From CAMASH01 sp041746635 (GTDB taxonomy: Bacteria > Verrucomicrobiota > Verrucomicrobiia > Chthoniobacterales > Terrimicrobiaceae): 64,000 bases of DNA. Where the stretch lies: assembly GCA_041746635.1 (NCBI GenBank), contig JBGTGQ010000089.1:1-64000 (forward strand), in the 5' to 3' direction. Both the position numbers and the translations under genes were made by a program. Shown one piece after another: positions 33,307 to 41,600 of this stretch (the stretch's first letter is position 1; each line of letters begins with the position of its first letter). The notes beneath the pieces were generated by a model, which saw nothing but the letters and a program-made list of their open reading frames with translations, was not told the DNA's origin and made no database searches.

Positions 33307-33843
33307 ATGCCCGACATGCCCATTTACGAATTTTACTCTCCGGACACGCACCGGATTTATAGTTTTTTTGCACGCAGTCTTTCGCAGGGGCGGGCGTTGC
33401 CGCGGTGTCCGGATGATCCCAAGGCGCGGATGGATCGGCTGATTTCGCGTTTTGCCGTGACGGGGCGGGCGAAGGAAAAGGCCGACGGGTCGGGCGAGAT
33501 GGAGGTGCAGGACCCGCGCATGGAGCGGGTGATGGCCGAGATGGAGCGCGAGATGTCGTCTATGAGCGACGAGAATCCCGATCCGCGTCAGCTCGGGCGG
33601 TTGATGCGCAAGATGACGGAGGCGACGGGGCAGAAAATGCCGGAGCAGATGGAGCAGATGATTGCGCGGCTGGAGAAGGGCGAGGATGCGGAGAAGCTGG
33701 AGGCGGAATTCGGCGACACGCTGGAAAACATGGAAGGTGTGTTCGAGGAAGGGGCGGCGGGCGGCAAGCCAGGCGGGCTGCGGTTCCCCCGCAGAGCGCC
33801 AGGACGCGATCCCCAGCTTTACGAAATGAGCGACTATCTTTGA
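33307..33843 (+). CDS. FmdB-like zinc-ribbon protein with degraded first ribbon half
   Basis: A 178-residue protein starting MPDMPIYEFYSPDTHRIYSF; second ATG (MPIYEF) may be the true start. FmdB proteins begin MPIYEYxCxxC...FE and have a second CPxCG. Here the first CxxC is replaced by YSPDT and the second is reduced to RCPDDPKAR, so zinc binding is probably lost. A long acidic helical part follows (MERVMAEMEREMSSMSDENP and MPEQMEQMIARLEKGEDAEK), with a Gly/Arg-rich tail. Could be a cytosolic adaptor; unknown. Confidence 0.6.
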   Translation: MPDMPIYEFYSPDTHRIYSFFARSLSQGRALPRCPDDPKARMDRLISRFAVTGRAKEKADGSGEMEVQDPRMERVMAEMEREMSSMSDENPDPRQLGRLMRKMTEATGQKMPEQMEQMIARLEKGEDAEKLEAEFGDTLENMEGVFEEGAAGGKPGGLRFPRRAPGRDPQLYEMSDYL

Positions 33844-33867
33844 GGGCGTGTCCAAAAAATCATTTTC

Positions 33868-33939
33868 ACCGCGGACAACGCGGATGGAACGGATAAACAG
33901 CTTTTATTCATATCCGCTTGATCCGTGCGATCCACGGTT
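33868..33939. repeat. 72-bp palindromic repeat (ACCGCGGACAACGCGGATGG ... ATCCGTGCGATCCACGGTT)
   Basis: The left arm with ACCGCGGA...CGGAT..A.CGGATA pairs with the right arm TATCCG..TGATCCG...TCCACGGT. Several mismatches. It lies between convergent genes and may work as terminator. A half copy is at 33109-33136. Confidence 0.65.
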
Positions 33940-33993
33940 AAATTCTCGCTCTTTTTGTAACGGAGCTGGGCAAAAAGAAGACCACGAAAATCG

Positions 33994-36660
33994 TCAAGGA
34001 GAGCGGTCTGTAAGACCGGCCAGCCGCCGGGCTCCGGCGAGCGTGTCAATATCCTGCACGGATTTGTCCGGGCGCAGGCGTTTGATGCGGGGAAACCGGA
34101 GGGCGAGTCCGCTGGCGTGACGTTCGCTGGGCTGGATGGCGTCGAAGGCGACTTCGATGATGACCTCGGGCTCGACCTCGATGCGGTTGCCTTTGCGGGA
34201 ACGCGCGAGGGCGAGAAATTGCGGGGTCAGTTGCGCGATTTCGACATCGGTGAGGCCGGAGTAGGCTTTGCCGATGGGCAGAAGCGCGCCGTCGCTTTCG
34301 TTGCGCACAGCGAAGGTGTAATCGCTCAGAACCTTGCTGCGCCGTCCGTGGCCGTATTCCACCGCGACCACGGCGACATCGAGCGTGGCGAAGTCTTTTT
34401 TGAATTTCACCCAGGCCAGCCCGCGTCGGCCCGGCGTGTAAATGCTGGCGGGATCCTTGGCCATGAGCCCCTCGTTACCGCTGGTGCGGGCGGTCTTGAA
34501 GGAGGTTTCGATTTCCTCCGGATTCGCAGCGGTGGAGATTTCCACCATGCGCAAGGGAGCGGGAAGCGAGAGGGTTTCCAGGCGCGCCCGTCGCGCGGAG
34601 AGCGGCAGCTTGAGGAGCGATTCGCCGTGCAGGCGCAGGAGGTCAAAAATCACGCAGGCCACGGGGATTTCCCCGCCGAGGAAAAGATCCGGGTCACGGC
34701 GGCCGAGGCGTTTTTGCAGATCGAAAAAACTGAGGGCGCGACCGTTTGCCCATGCCAGAATCTCGCCGTCGAAAACCGCATCCTGTCCAAACCGGAGCGC
34801 GGCGGCGGCGATTTCGGGGAAGGTGGCGGTGATGAGGTTGAGATCGCGGGAATAGATCTCGGCCCGACCGGAGTCGCAATGGATCTGGGCGCGGATGCCG
34901 TCGAGTTTGTCTTCCAGCCAGACCGAGCCGGTTTGTCCGAGCCGCGCCCAGACGGCTTCTGCGTCGGGTTCGGGTCCGGCCAGCATGCATTGCACCGGTT
35001 GGAAAAGGGTTAGTTCCGCCTCGGCCAGGCGATCGTGCCTCGCCAGCACAGCCACGCGCCCGATATCGCCCAGGAGCATGCAGGCTTCGCGGAACGCGCC
35101 GGGTTCGACGGCGAAGGCCTTGGCCAGGGCTTCCTCGACCAAGCCTTCCTTTAATCCGATGCGCAAGTCGCCGGTGAGAATTCGCACCAAGTAGCCGGAG
35201 GCAAGCGCGGGAAGGCGGGTCAGCGCAGCGGTCAGGATTTCGCTCTTGCGGAGGGGGCCGCGCGCACTGCGAAGGCTTTGGAAAATCCGGTCGAGTTCGG
35301 TGAGCGTGAGCGTTTCTCCACCCGGTCGCGCGCACATGGCCTCGGCGGCGGTCAGGCCGGAGTCATTGTGTTTGCGGCTGATGATGCGCAAGGCCGGGAG
35401 GGAACGTCCGCTGGCGGCGCTGAGGGCTTGGCGGATCACCGCGCTGCCCGCGCCGTGTGGCCGGCTGTCGCTTTGGGCAAAGGTGCGCCCGGTCAGCCAG
35501 ACGGCGGCAAGGGAAAGGGCGGTGTCGTCGAGGCTTTGGAAATATTTGGAGAGGATGCGCGTTTTTTCCAGTTTGCCGGTGGTGGTGCGAATGGCCTCGC
35601 CCACGAGGCAGAAGGCGTGGAAGCCGGTTTGGTCTGGTGGAGCGGGTGCGGCGGGTGGACGCGGCATATCGGCCACGGGCAGGACGAGGGAAAGCTCCAG
35701 TTGATTGGTGCCGGTGAGGGCCCAGGCTTCAATGCCGCGGGCGCGCAGATCGCGGGCAAATTCCTGGGCGAATCCATGCAGGGTGAGGACACGCGCGGGG
35801 TTGACCGCTTCCACCTGGCGCAGCAGGTCATCGTAGCCGGCGTGATCGGAAAGGGGAAACGCCGCATCGACCTGCAGGCGGTGGACGGCCCCCGCGTCGA
35901 TGGCCCAGCCGGTGAGCATGGCCACGCGGCGCGGCTTGATTTTTGCCAGCATGCGTGAGCCGTTGGCGCTGGGCGGACAGATGAGCACATGCCCGCGCAC
36001 GGTCGCGGGATCGTAGGCCACATGGGAGGGAAAGGCGGCGCCAAATTCTTCATACACGCGGGTGATTTTCTCCACCGCACCGTGCAGCATCACGGGCAGG
36101 CCCGCGCCATTCAACGCGGCCAGAATTTCCTGGGCTTTACCCAAGGCATACCCGAGCAACACCGGAGTCTCGCCGTCCTCGATGGCCTCGATGCAAAATT
36201 TCACCATCGCGGCCAGCACGTCGGCGGCGGGGGGAAATTGATAACGCGGCAACCCGAAGGTGGTTTCCATGATCAGGGTTTCCGCGTGATGGGAGGCGGC
36301 GGTTTCGGAGGAAAGGCCCGGTCGCAGTTTAAAATCACCGGTGTAAAGCAAGGTGCCCTCACCGGATTCCAAATAGAGCTGGGCGGAACCGAGAATGTGC
36401 CCGGCGGGAAACAAAGTGGCCGACCAATGGTCGAAGGTTTTTTTCTCGCGATAGGGCAGCGTTTCGAACGCCTCGAATTCCTCGCCCATGCGCACCTGCA
36501 TGAGCCGCGCGGTTGCCTCCGTGCAAAGGATGCGCTGGTGGCGGGCGGTGTGGTCGCTGTGCGCGTGGGAGACAAAAGCAAAATCCCGTGGCTCCCAAGG
36601 ATCCAGCCAAAGACCGGTTTGGGGCAGGGAAACTCCGCAATCGTACGCGACGGTGATCAT
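33994..36660 (-). CDS. Fused MBL-type exonuclease and ATP-dependent DNA ligase
   Basis: An 888-residue protein from ATG 36660 (homology begins there; upstream frame belongs to lgt's antisense). Residues 1 to about 335 form a metallo-beta-lactamase exonuclease: SHAHSDHTARH (His32, His34, Asp36, His37), LFPAGHILGSAQLYLESGEG, YTGDFKLRPGL and LSDHAGYDDLL. From about 345 an ATP-dependent ligase (LigB/Lig-C style) follows with an N-terminal helical domain, the AMP lysine at about 583 (WLEDKLDGIRAQIHCDSG), EIYSRDLNLITATFPEI, and the OB domain. In other bacteria these are two adjacent genes linked to an Lhr helicase and a phosphoesterase; those partners are absent here. lgt starts upstream, 24 nt away. 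Confidence 0.9.
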   Translation of the reverse strand: MITVAYDCGVSLPQTGLWLDPWEPRDFAFVSHAHSDHTARHQRILCTEATARLMQVRMGEEFEAFETLPYREKKTFDHWSATLFPAGHILGSAQLYLESGEGTLLYTGDFKLRPGLSSETAASHHAETLIMETTFGLPRYQFPPAADVLAAMVKFCIEAIEDGETPVLLGYALGKAQEILAALNGAGLPVMLHGAVEKITRVYEEFGAAFPSHVAYDPATVRGHVLICPPSANGSRMLAKIKPRRVAMLTGWAIDAGAVHRLQVDAAFPLSDHAGYDDLLRQVEAVNPARVLTLHGFAQEFARDLRARGIEAWALTGTNQLELSLVLPVADMPRPPAAPAPPDQTGFHAFCLVGEAIRTTTGKLEKTRILSKYFQSLDDTALSLAAVWLTGRTFAQSDSRPHGAGSAVIRQALSAASGRSLPALRIISRKHNDSGLTAAEAMCARPGGETLTLTELDRIFQSLRSARGPLRKSEILTAALTRLPALASGYLVRILTGDLRIGLKEGLVEEALAKAFAVEPGAFREACMLLGDIGRVAVLARHDRLAEAELTLFQPVQCMLAGPEPDAEAVWARLGQTGSVWLEDKLDGIRAQIHCDSGRAEIYSRDLNLITATFPEIAAAALRFGQDAVFDGEILAWANGRALSFFDLQKRLGRRDPDLFLGGEIPVACVIFDLLRLHGESLLKLPLSARRARLETLSLPAPLRMVEISTAANPEEIETSFKTARTSGNEGLMAKDPASIYTPGRRGLAWVKFKKDFATLDVAVVAVEYGHGRRSKVLSDYTFAVRNESDGALLPIGKAYSGLTDVEIAQLTPQFLALARSRKGNRIEVEPEVIIEVAFDAIQPSERHASGLALRFPRIKRLRPDKSVQDIDTLAGARRLAGLTDRSP

Positions 36661-36683
36661 GGTAAGGCAGGCCGGGAGCCACC

Positions 36684-37619
36684 TTACTTTCCGCGAGGAT
36701 AGGCTGGACGCAACCGCGCCGAGACCAAAAAGCCGATGCCGATGAGGAAAATGAGCAGCGACAAAACCTGTCCGCGGGTGAACGAACCGGTGAGGGCGGC
36801 ATCCGGCTCGCGGAAGATTTCGCAGAAGCTGCGCAGGATGGCGTAGCCGATGAAAAACGCGCCGGTGATGATGCCATTGCACAGCCGGTAGCGCGTGCGC
36901 AGGATCCAAAGCACCACGAAAAGCAGCACGCCTTCGAGCAGGGCCTCGTAGATCTGCGAGGGATGGCGGGGCGAGAGAGTCACGGCCAGTTGGTCGCGCA
37001 GGGCGGGAGAATGGGCCACATTTTCGTTGATCGCCTCGACCGAGGTCCATTGGGGATTGAGGGTGAAGGCTTCGCTCAGGGCGAGCTGCACGGTTTCCTC
37101 CGGCGCATTGTAGAGTTCCTTGGGAAACTGCACCGCCCAGGGAACGGTGGCGACGCGGCCGTAGAGTTCCCCGTTGATGAAGTTGGCCATGCGCCCAAGA
37201 AAAAGCCCGATGGGCACGGCGACGACGAGATTGTCGCCGATGTTGCGCCAGGAAATTTTGTGCCGCCAGGAATACCACAGGGTATAAAACAGCACGCCCA
37301 GCATGCCGCCGTGGGCCGACATGCCGCCGTCCCAAACTTTGATGATGATGAGAGGGTTTTGCAAAAATTCGCCGGGCGTATAAAAAAGCATATAGCCCAG
37401 CCGACCACCGAGCAGCACGCCGAAGATCGCGCAGCCGGTCACGAAATCCCCGACCTGGAGCGGAGGGATGTCGCACCATCCGCGTTCGGATAAATGGCGG
37501 ATGACGTAATAGCCCGCGAGGAACGCTGCCACGTAGGCCAGCCCATACCAGCGGAGGCCGATGGATTCATTCCAACGAATCAAAAACGGGCTCAGATCAT
37601 GGACGTAATAGGCGAGCAT
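36684..37619 (-). CDS. lgt: Prolipoprotein diacylglyceryl transferase
   Basis: Lgt attaches a diacylglyceryl group to the lipobox cysteine of lipoproteins, at the inner membrane. About 311 residues from M17 (MLAYYVHDLSPFLIRW) as start; an ATG at 37667 is less likely. Hallmarks: GGRLGYMLFYTP, KVWDGGMSAHGGMLGVLFY, GLFLGRMANFINGELYGRVA (catalytic HGGL and GRxxNFINGE) and RHPSQIYEALLEGVLLF. A loop of about 40 residues is inserted before HPSQ (about 175-235). It is followed, 24 nt on, by the exo-ligase gene. Confidence 0.95.
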   Translation of the reverse strand: MLAYYVHDLSPFLIRWNESIGLRWYGLAYVAAFLAGYYVIRHLSERGWCDIPPLQVGDFVTGCAIFGVLLGGRLGYMLFYTPGEFLQNPLIIIKVWDGGMSAHGGMLGVLFYTLWYSWRHKISWRNIGDNLVVAVPIGLFLGRMANFINGELYGRVATVPWAVQFPKELYNAPEETVQLALSEAFTLNPQWTSVEAINENVAHSPALRDQLAVTLSPRHPSQIYEALLEGVLLFVVLWILRTRYRLCNGIITGAFFIGYAILRSFCEIFREPDAALTGSFTRGQVLSLLIFLIGIGFLVSARLRPAYPRGK

Positions 37620-37715
37620 CGGCGGAGCGGGAGTGTCAATGCTCAAGGCCCGGGGCTCAACTCTCAAATTGTCCCTGATTGACAGTTTCGCTCCGACGCG
37701 GTTTATCTGACAGTC

Positions 37716-37934
37716 GTGAAAGCATCCTTCCTCCTCATTGGCGCGGCCGGAGCCGTTCTTCTGACCTCATGCACAACCTTGGAGAACCGGCGGGACATGT
37801 ATTCTCCGCAGACGGTTAATGGTCCTTATACGCGCATGATGAAAGATGGCATTCCCCAACCGCGACCAGTCAGCGGCGTGGTTACCCAGACCACCGTTCA
37901 AACCACGGTGGAGACTACGACGTCCGGAAAGTAA
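37716..37934 (+). CDS. Small predicted lipoprotein
   Basis: 72 residues from a GTG at 37716. The signal peptide ends in LLTSC (lipobox), then a short mature part (TTLENRRDMYSPQTVNGPYT) and a Thr/Val-rich tail with VTQTTVQTTVETTTSGK. No family recognised. It is divergent from lgt, sensible for a lipoprotein and its modifying enzyme. Function unknown. Confidence 0.6.
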   Translation: MKASFLLIGAAGAVLLTSCTTLENRRDMYSPQTVNGPYTRMMKDGIPQPRPVSGVVTQTTVQTTVETTTSGK

Positions 37935-37955
37935 GTTCCTCCCGAAACTTCGGTT

Positions 37956-37975
37956 CGGAAAACTCACGTTTTCCG
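37956..37975. terminator. Hairpin with TCAC loop between convergent genes, copy 2
   Basis: CGGAAAAC-TCAC-GTTTTCCG, an 8-bp stem with the same sequence as the core of 11410-11437, lies between the lipoprotein gene and the MFS gene, which converge. Confidence 0.6.
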
Positions 37976-37999
37976 CCACCGGGAAAAGCCGCTTGTCAG

Positions 38000-39355
38000 T
38001 TAATCCGGACGCAGTTTATCCAGCGCGGGCGAAGCGCGCAGTTGCGGCAAATAGCGCGCCACCAAGACGGCCACGGTGATTGTGCCGATGCCACCCCAGA
38101 CCACGGCGGCGACGGGTCCGACCAAGGCGGACATCAAGCCAGCCCGCAGGGTTCCGATTTCGTTCGATGAACCGATAAAAATTTGATTCACCGCCGTGAC
38201 GCGTCCGCGCAGGGGGTCAGGCGTCAGAATTTGCACCAGCGACTGGCGGACGACCACGCTCACATTGTCAAAAACCCCGGTGAAGAAGAGCGCGATGAAA
38301 GACAGCCAGAACCACGGCGACAGGCCGAAGACGATGATGGCCAGCCCGAATCCGCCCACCGCCCACAGCAGCGTCACGCCCGGGCGCTGGAGCGCCCGGC
38401 GATGCGCGAGCCACAGGGCCATGCCGAAGGCCCCGATGCTGGGGGCCGCCCGCAACCAGCCGAAGCCGATCGGGCCGACGTGGAGGATTTCGTCCGCGTA
38501 GATCGGCAGCAGGGCGATCGCGCCACCGAGCAACACCGCAAACAAATCGAGGCTGCTGGCGGCCAGGATGGTTTTTTTGCTCCAGATGAATTCCGCCCCG
38601 GCCAGGACGCCCCGCAGCGTGCGGCTTTCCGGTGCAGCGCGCAGCGGCGCCGTTTCGTACCGAACACGCGCGATCAGGATCACCAGCGAGATCGCGCAGA
38701 CGGCGTCGAGCAGATAGACGGCGGGAAATCCCAGCCAGGCGAGAAGAAAGCCGCCGATGGCGGGGCCGGCCATGGTGGAGATTTCGAACGCGCTGGAGTT
38801 CCAAGTCACGGCGTTGCTCAGCACCCGCGAGGGAACCAGCAACGGGATGATGGCCGACCGCGAGGGCCATCCCACAATGCGCAGAGTGGCCATGAGAAAC
38901 AGGAGGCCATACAGGATGGGAAGTGCCGGATGATCGAAGTCCATCGGCTGGGAACCGGCGTGCCGCTCGAAGGAATTTGCCAAACGGGAGAGTCCTTCAT
39001 TGATCGCGGTGAGCGCGGGCCATGGCGGAATGGCCGCCTGGAAATGCGTCACGAGGGCGAGCAGGATGGCCAGGATGGCCAGGCCGCTATTCGTCACGGC
39101 GATCACCCACTTGCGATCCACGCGGTCGGCCAGCACTCCGGAGGGCAGGGACAACACCAACAGGGGCAGGACATTTAACAAACCGACCAAGCCAAGCGCG
39201 GTGGCGGAATGGGTCCATTGATAAATCTGCCAGGCCACTGCCACCGTGGCCATCTGGCGGCCCACGTTCGCGACGAAACCTCCGACGAGGTAATGGCGAA
39301 AGCCGACGAACCGCAGCGCCGCGTAGGCATCGTGGGGGGCATCCGGTTGTTGCAC
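38000..39355 (-). CDS. MFS transporter, MFS_3 (EntS-like) family
   Basis: A 451-residue transporter with about 12 helices. The N-terminus RHYLVGGFVANVGRQMATVA and VAWQIYQWTHSATALGLVGL, plus LPSGVLADRVDRKWVI (motif A), are typical of the MFS_3 family, which includes the enterobactin exporter. LTPDPLRGRVTAVNQIFIGS with NEIG is the other motif A-like loop. An unusually long loop with a hydrophilic stretch (about 110-145) follows the fourth helix. Exported substrate unknown; no siderophore genes near. Confidence 0.85.
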   Translation of the reverse strand: MQQPDAPHDAYAALRFVGFRHYLVGGFVANVGRQMATVAVAWQIYQWTHSATALGLVGLLNVLPLLVLSLPSGVLADRVDRKWVIAVTNSGLAILAILLALVTHFQAAIPPWPALTAINEGLSRLANSFERHAGSQPMDFDHPALPILYGLLFLMATLRIVGWPSRSAIIPLLVPSRVLSNAVTWNSSAFEISTMAGPAIGGFLLAWLGFPAVYLLDAVCAISLVILIARVRYETAPLRAAPESRTLRGVLAGAEFIWSKKTILAASSLDLFAVLLGGAIALLPIYADEILHVGPIGFGWLRAAPSIGAFGMALWLAHRRALQRPGVTLLWAVGGFGLAIIVFGLSPWFWLSFIALFFTGVFDNVSVVVRQSLVQILTPDPLRGRVTAVNQIFIGSSNEIGTLRAGLMSALVGPVAAVVWGGIGTITVAVLVARYLPQLRASPALDKLRPD

Positions 39356-39418
39356 TGCGGGACTATGAAGTTCCCGCAGCGTTCGGCAATCACCGCTTTA
39401 GGAATGGAGAGGAGAAAC

Positions 39419-39508
39419 CCTCACGCAAAGGCTGGAAAGGATGAAAAGGGCCGGGAAGTCAACGAAACCCCCCTCTTTCTTCTCATCCTTCCCAACCTTT
39501 GCGTGAGG
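39419..39508. repeat. 26-bp near-perfect inverted repeat (CCTCACGCAAAGG... / ...CCTTTGCGTGAGG)
   Basis: Arms 39419-39444 and 39483-39508 match at 24 of 26 positions, with a 38-nt loop. It lies just after the stop (39515) of the minus-strand gene upstream. It could stop transcription or shield the mRNA end. Confidence 0.7.
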
Positions 39509-39514
39509 CGTTTT

Positions 39515-40210
39515 TCAAATCTGGGGAGCCATCATCTCGCCATCGCCGCCGGGACCGGGAGGCGCGGGCGGTGGGGGCTTGGGGCCGATCTTTTCCAACA
39601 GCGGGGCCACGGATGGGTCGGATTTGAGGATCGCGTCCTTCATGGCCTTGCGGAATTCCGTGGCTGCGGCTTTGCGATCCTCCGGAGTCTTCGCGTCCTC
39701 TTTTTTCTTTTCCGCCGCAACCACAGCCGGATCGTTCTTGGCTTTTTCGCGGGCGGCCATGAATTTTTGGCGCTCGTCTTCAGTCATGCTGCCGAGTCCG
39801 GGAGGGGTACCGTCCTTGCCGGCCGGGCGGTCGTTCAAGTCTTTAGCACCCTCTTTTCTGCCACCGCCGGCTTGCTTTTTGATGAGTTCGCCCAGCCCGG
39901 GGTCGATCTCCTGCATTTTTTCCCGCATGGCTTTGAAAAATTCCTGGTTGGCCTTGTCGGCATTCTGGCGGAGTTCCTGGATTTTCGGATCCTGCTGGGC
40001 CTTTTCGCGGGCAGATTGGAAGCGCGCTTTGATTTCGGGGGGGAGATTTTCCAACATGCGGTCGCGCATCATGGTGCGCATCTTCTCGCCCGGGGGCTTG
40101 CCTCCGTGCTGCGGCTTGGGCGGCGTGGGTGCATTGGGATTTTCGGCGAAGGCACCGGACCATCCGCCGAGCAGCGCGCAGGCGGTGAGTGTGAGGATTT
40201 TGGTTTTCAT
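39515..40210 (-). CDS. Periplasmic helical protein, Spy/CpxP-like
   Basis: About 231 residues from MKTKILTLTACALLGGWSGA, a Sec signal peptide (cleavage at AFA). The mature part is mainly charged helix with two similar blocks: EIKARFQSAREKAQQDPKIQ and ERQKFMAAREKAKNDPAVVA, each followed by ELRxxxxxAxxEFFKAMRE or AATEFRKAMKDAIL. Pro/Gly-rich ends. The layout resembles small periplasmic chaperone-like or metal-resistance proteins, without the LTxxQ signature. Function unknown. Confidence 0.5.
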   Translation of the reverse strand: MKTKILTLTACALLGGWSGAFAENPNAPTPPKPQHGGKPPGEKMRTMMRDRMLENLPPEIKARFQSAREKAQQDPKIQELRQNADKANQEFFKAMREKMQEIDPGLGELIKKQAGGGRKEGAKDLNDRPAGKDGTPPGLGSMTEDERQKFMAAREKAKNDPAVVAAEKKKEDAKTPEDRKAAATEFRKAMKDAILKSDPSVAPLLEKIGPKPPPPAPPGPGGDGEMMAPQI

Positions 40211-40259
40211 GGCGTTCAGGAAATTCAACCCGACCCGCCGACGAAAGTTGCGTGCAGTC

Positions 40260-41600
40260 TCAGATCAAACCCGGCGCTGGAGCCCGATAAACCGAACGGC
40301 CGCGCACGAACGTTTCCACCACGGCGACGGGTCCGCCGCGATAGACCAGCAGGGTGATGACGTCCTCGGCCGTCAATTGCGCGTGGGGATTGAGTTTCCG
40401 GCCGTAGGGCGTGATGGCCGCGAGATCGAGAACGACGAGGTCGGCTTCCTTGCCGATTTCGAAGGAACCGATCGTGCGGCTTTTGCCCAGGGCGTCCGCA
40501 CCGCCCAGGGTGGCCAGATGGAAGGCCTCGACCGCGCTGGTCAGAGGCACCGAGGGATCGTGAAAATAGAGAGCCTTCTGGGTCTCGATGGCGGAGCGCA
40601 TCACCTGCCACATGTTGAGTTCGGGGCCTCCGGCCACATCGGAACCCAGGCCGACGCGCAAACCCGCGTGGCGAAATCGCTCCATGGGCATGAGGCCGCT
40701 GGCGAGGAAAAAGTTCGAGGTCGGGCAATGGGCGATGACCGAACGGGTCGCGGCGAGCTGGGCGATTTCCTCGTCAGAAAGATGAATGCAGTGGCCCAGC
40801 ACGGTCTTGGGACCAAGCAGGCCGTAGTGGGCATAGACATCGGTGTAGCTGGCGCGGTCGGGGAAAAGGCTCTTCACCAGCGCGACTTCGTCCGTGTTTT
40901 CGGCCAGATGAGTTTGGAGGTAGGCTCCGTGTTTTTGGGCCAGCTCACCGGCGCGGCGCATGAGCTCGCCGGAGCAGGAAACAGCGAAGCGCGGGCTGAA
41001 GGCGTATTCGAGGCGTCCGCCGTCGCGGCCATTCCATTTGCGGCAGAGCGATTCGCTTTCTGCGCAGGATTGGTCGGGGATTTTTTCGACGGGCAGGGAG
41101 CAATAACTGCCGACATCCATCATGACCTTGCCGATGATGAGGCGCAGGCCGCTCTCCTCGGCGGCGGAAAACGCGGCGTCGGCGCTGTCTTCAAAAATTG
41201 CCGCGTAGAGCATGGCGCAGGTTGTGCCGTGGCGGGCCAGGTCTTCAAAAAATGCGCGGGACTGCCCGCGCGAGGTCGCGGCCTTGAATTGTTTTTCGAG
41301 GGGAAAGATGTGTTGTTTCAACCACGGCAGCAGGGCCTCGGCGTGACGGGCCACCGCGGGGTATTGCGGCAGGTGCGCATGCACGTCGATCAGGCCAGGA
41401 ATGATCACGCCTTCGGGCGAGTGCATCCAGCGGATGTCCCGCCCGGCCTGGGACACGCGGATCGACTCGTAGCTTCCGCAGGCGGTGATGCAGCCCTCTT
41501 CGATAACGAGGGCGCCATCGCGAATGCCCCGCAGCTTTTTGGACGCCGGGGCATCAATGAGAAATCCGCGGATTCCGACGGGGCGTTGATCAGGCAGCAT
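40260..41600 (-). CDS. Guanine deaminase-like amidohydrolase
   Basis: A 446-residue metal-dependent amidohydrolase. Zinc ligands are in IIPGLIDVHAHLPQYPAVAR (HxH), THLAENTDEVALV, GHCIHLSDEEIAQL and RVGLGSDVAGGPELNMW (Asp). These match guanine deaminase: PGxxDxHxHxxQY is its signature, LxTHxxEN...E and GSDVxGG as well. It turns guanine to xanthine. The first codons overlap the PhoR-like stop by 11 nt, so it may be cotranscribed downstream of the two-component pair. A chlorohydrolase-like activity is the alternative. Confidence 0.85.
   Translation of the reverse strand: MLPDQRPVGIRGFLIDAPASKKLRGIRDGALVIEEGCITACGSYESIRVSQAGRDIRWMHSPEGVIIPGLIDVHAHLPQYPAVARHAEALLPWLKQHIFPLEKQFKAATSRGQSRAFFEDLARHGTTCAMLYAAIFEDSADAAFSAAEESGLRLIIGKVMMDVGSYCSLPVEKIPDQSCAESESLCRKWNGRDGGRLEYAFSPRFAVSCSGELMRRAGELAQKHGAYLQTHLAENTDEVALVKSLFPDRASYTDVYAHYGLLGPKTVLGHCIHLSDEEIAQLAATRSVIAHCPTSNFFLASGLMPMERFRHAGLRVGLGSDVAGGPELNMWQVMRSAIETQKALYFHDPSVPLTSAVEAFHLATLGGADALGKSRTIGSFEIGKEADLVVLDLAAITPYGRKLNPHAQLTAEDVITLLVYRGGPVAVVETFVRGRSVYRAPAPGLI

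Noticed and set aside
36661..37479. N-terminal extension of the exonuclease-ligase frame
   Set aside because: This part is an out-of-frame reading of lgt on the same strand; MBL homology begins at the ATG 36660.
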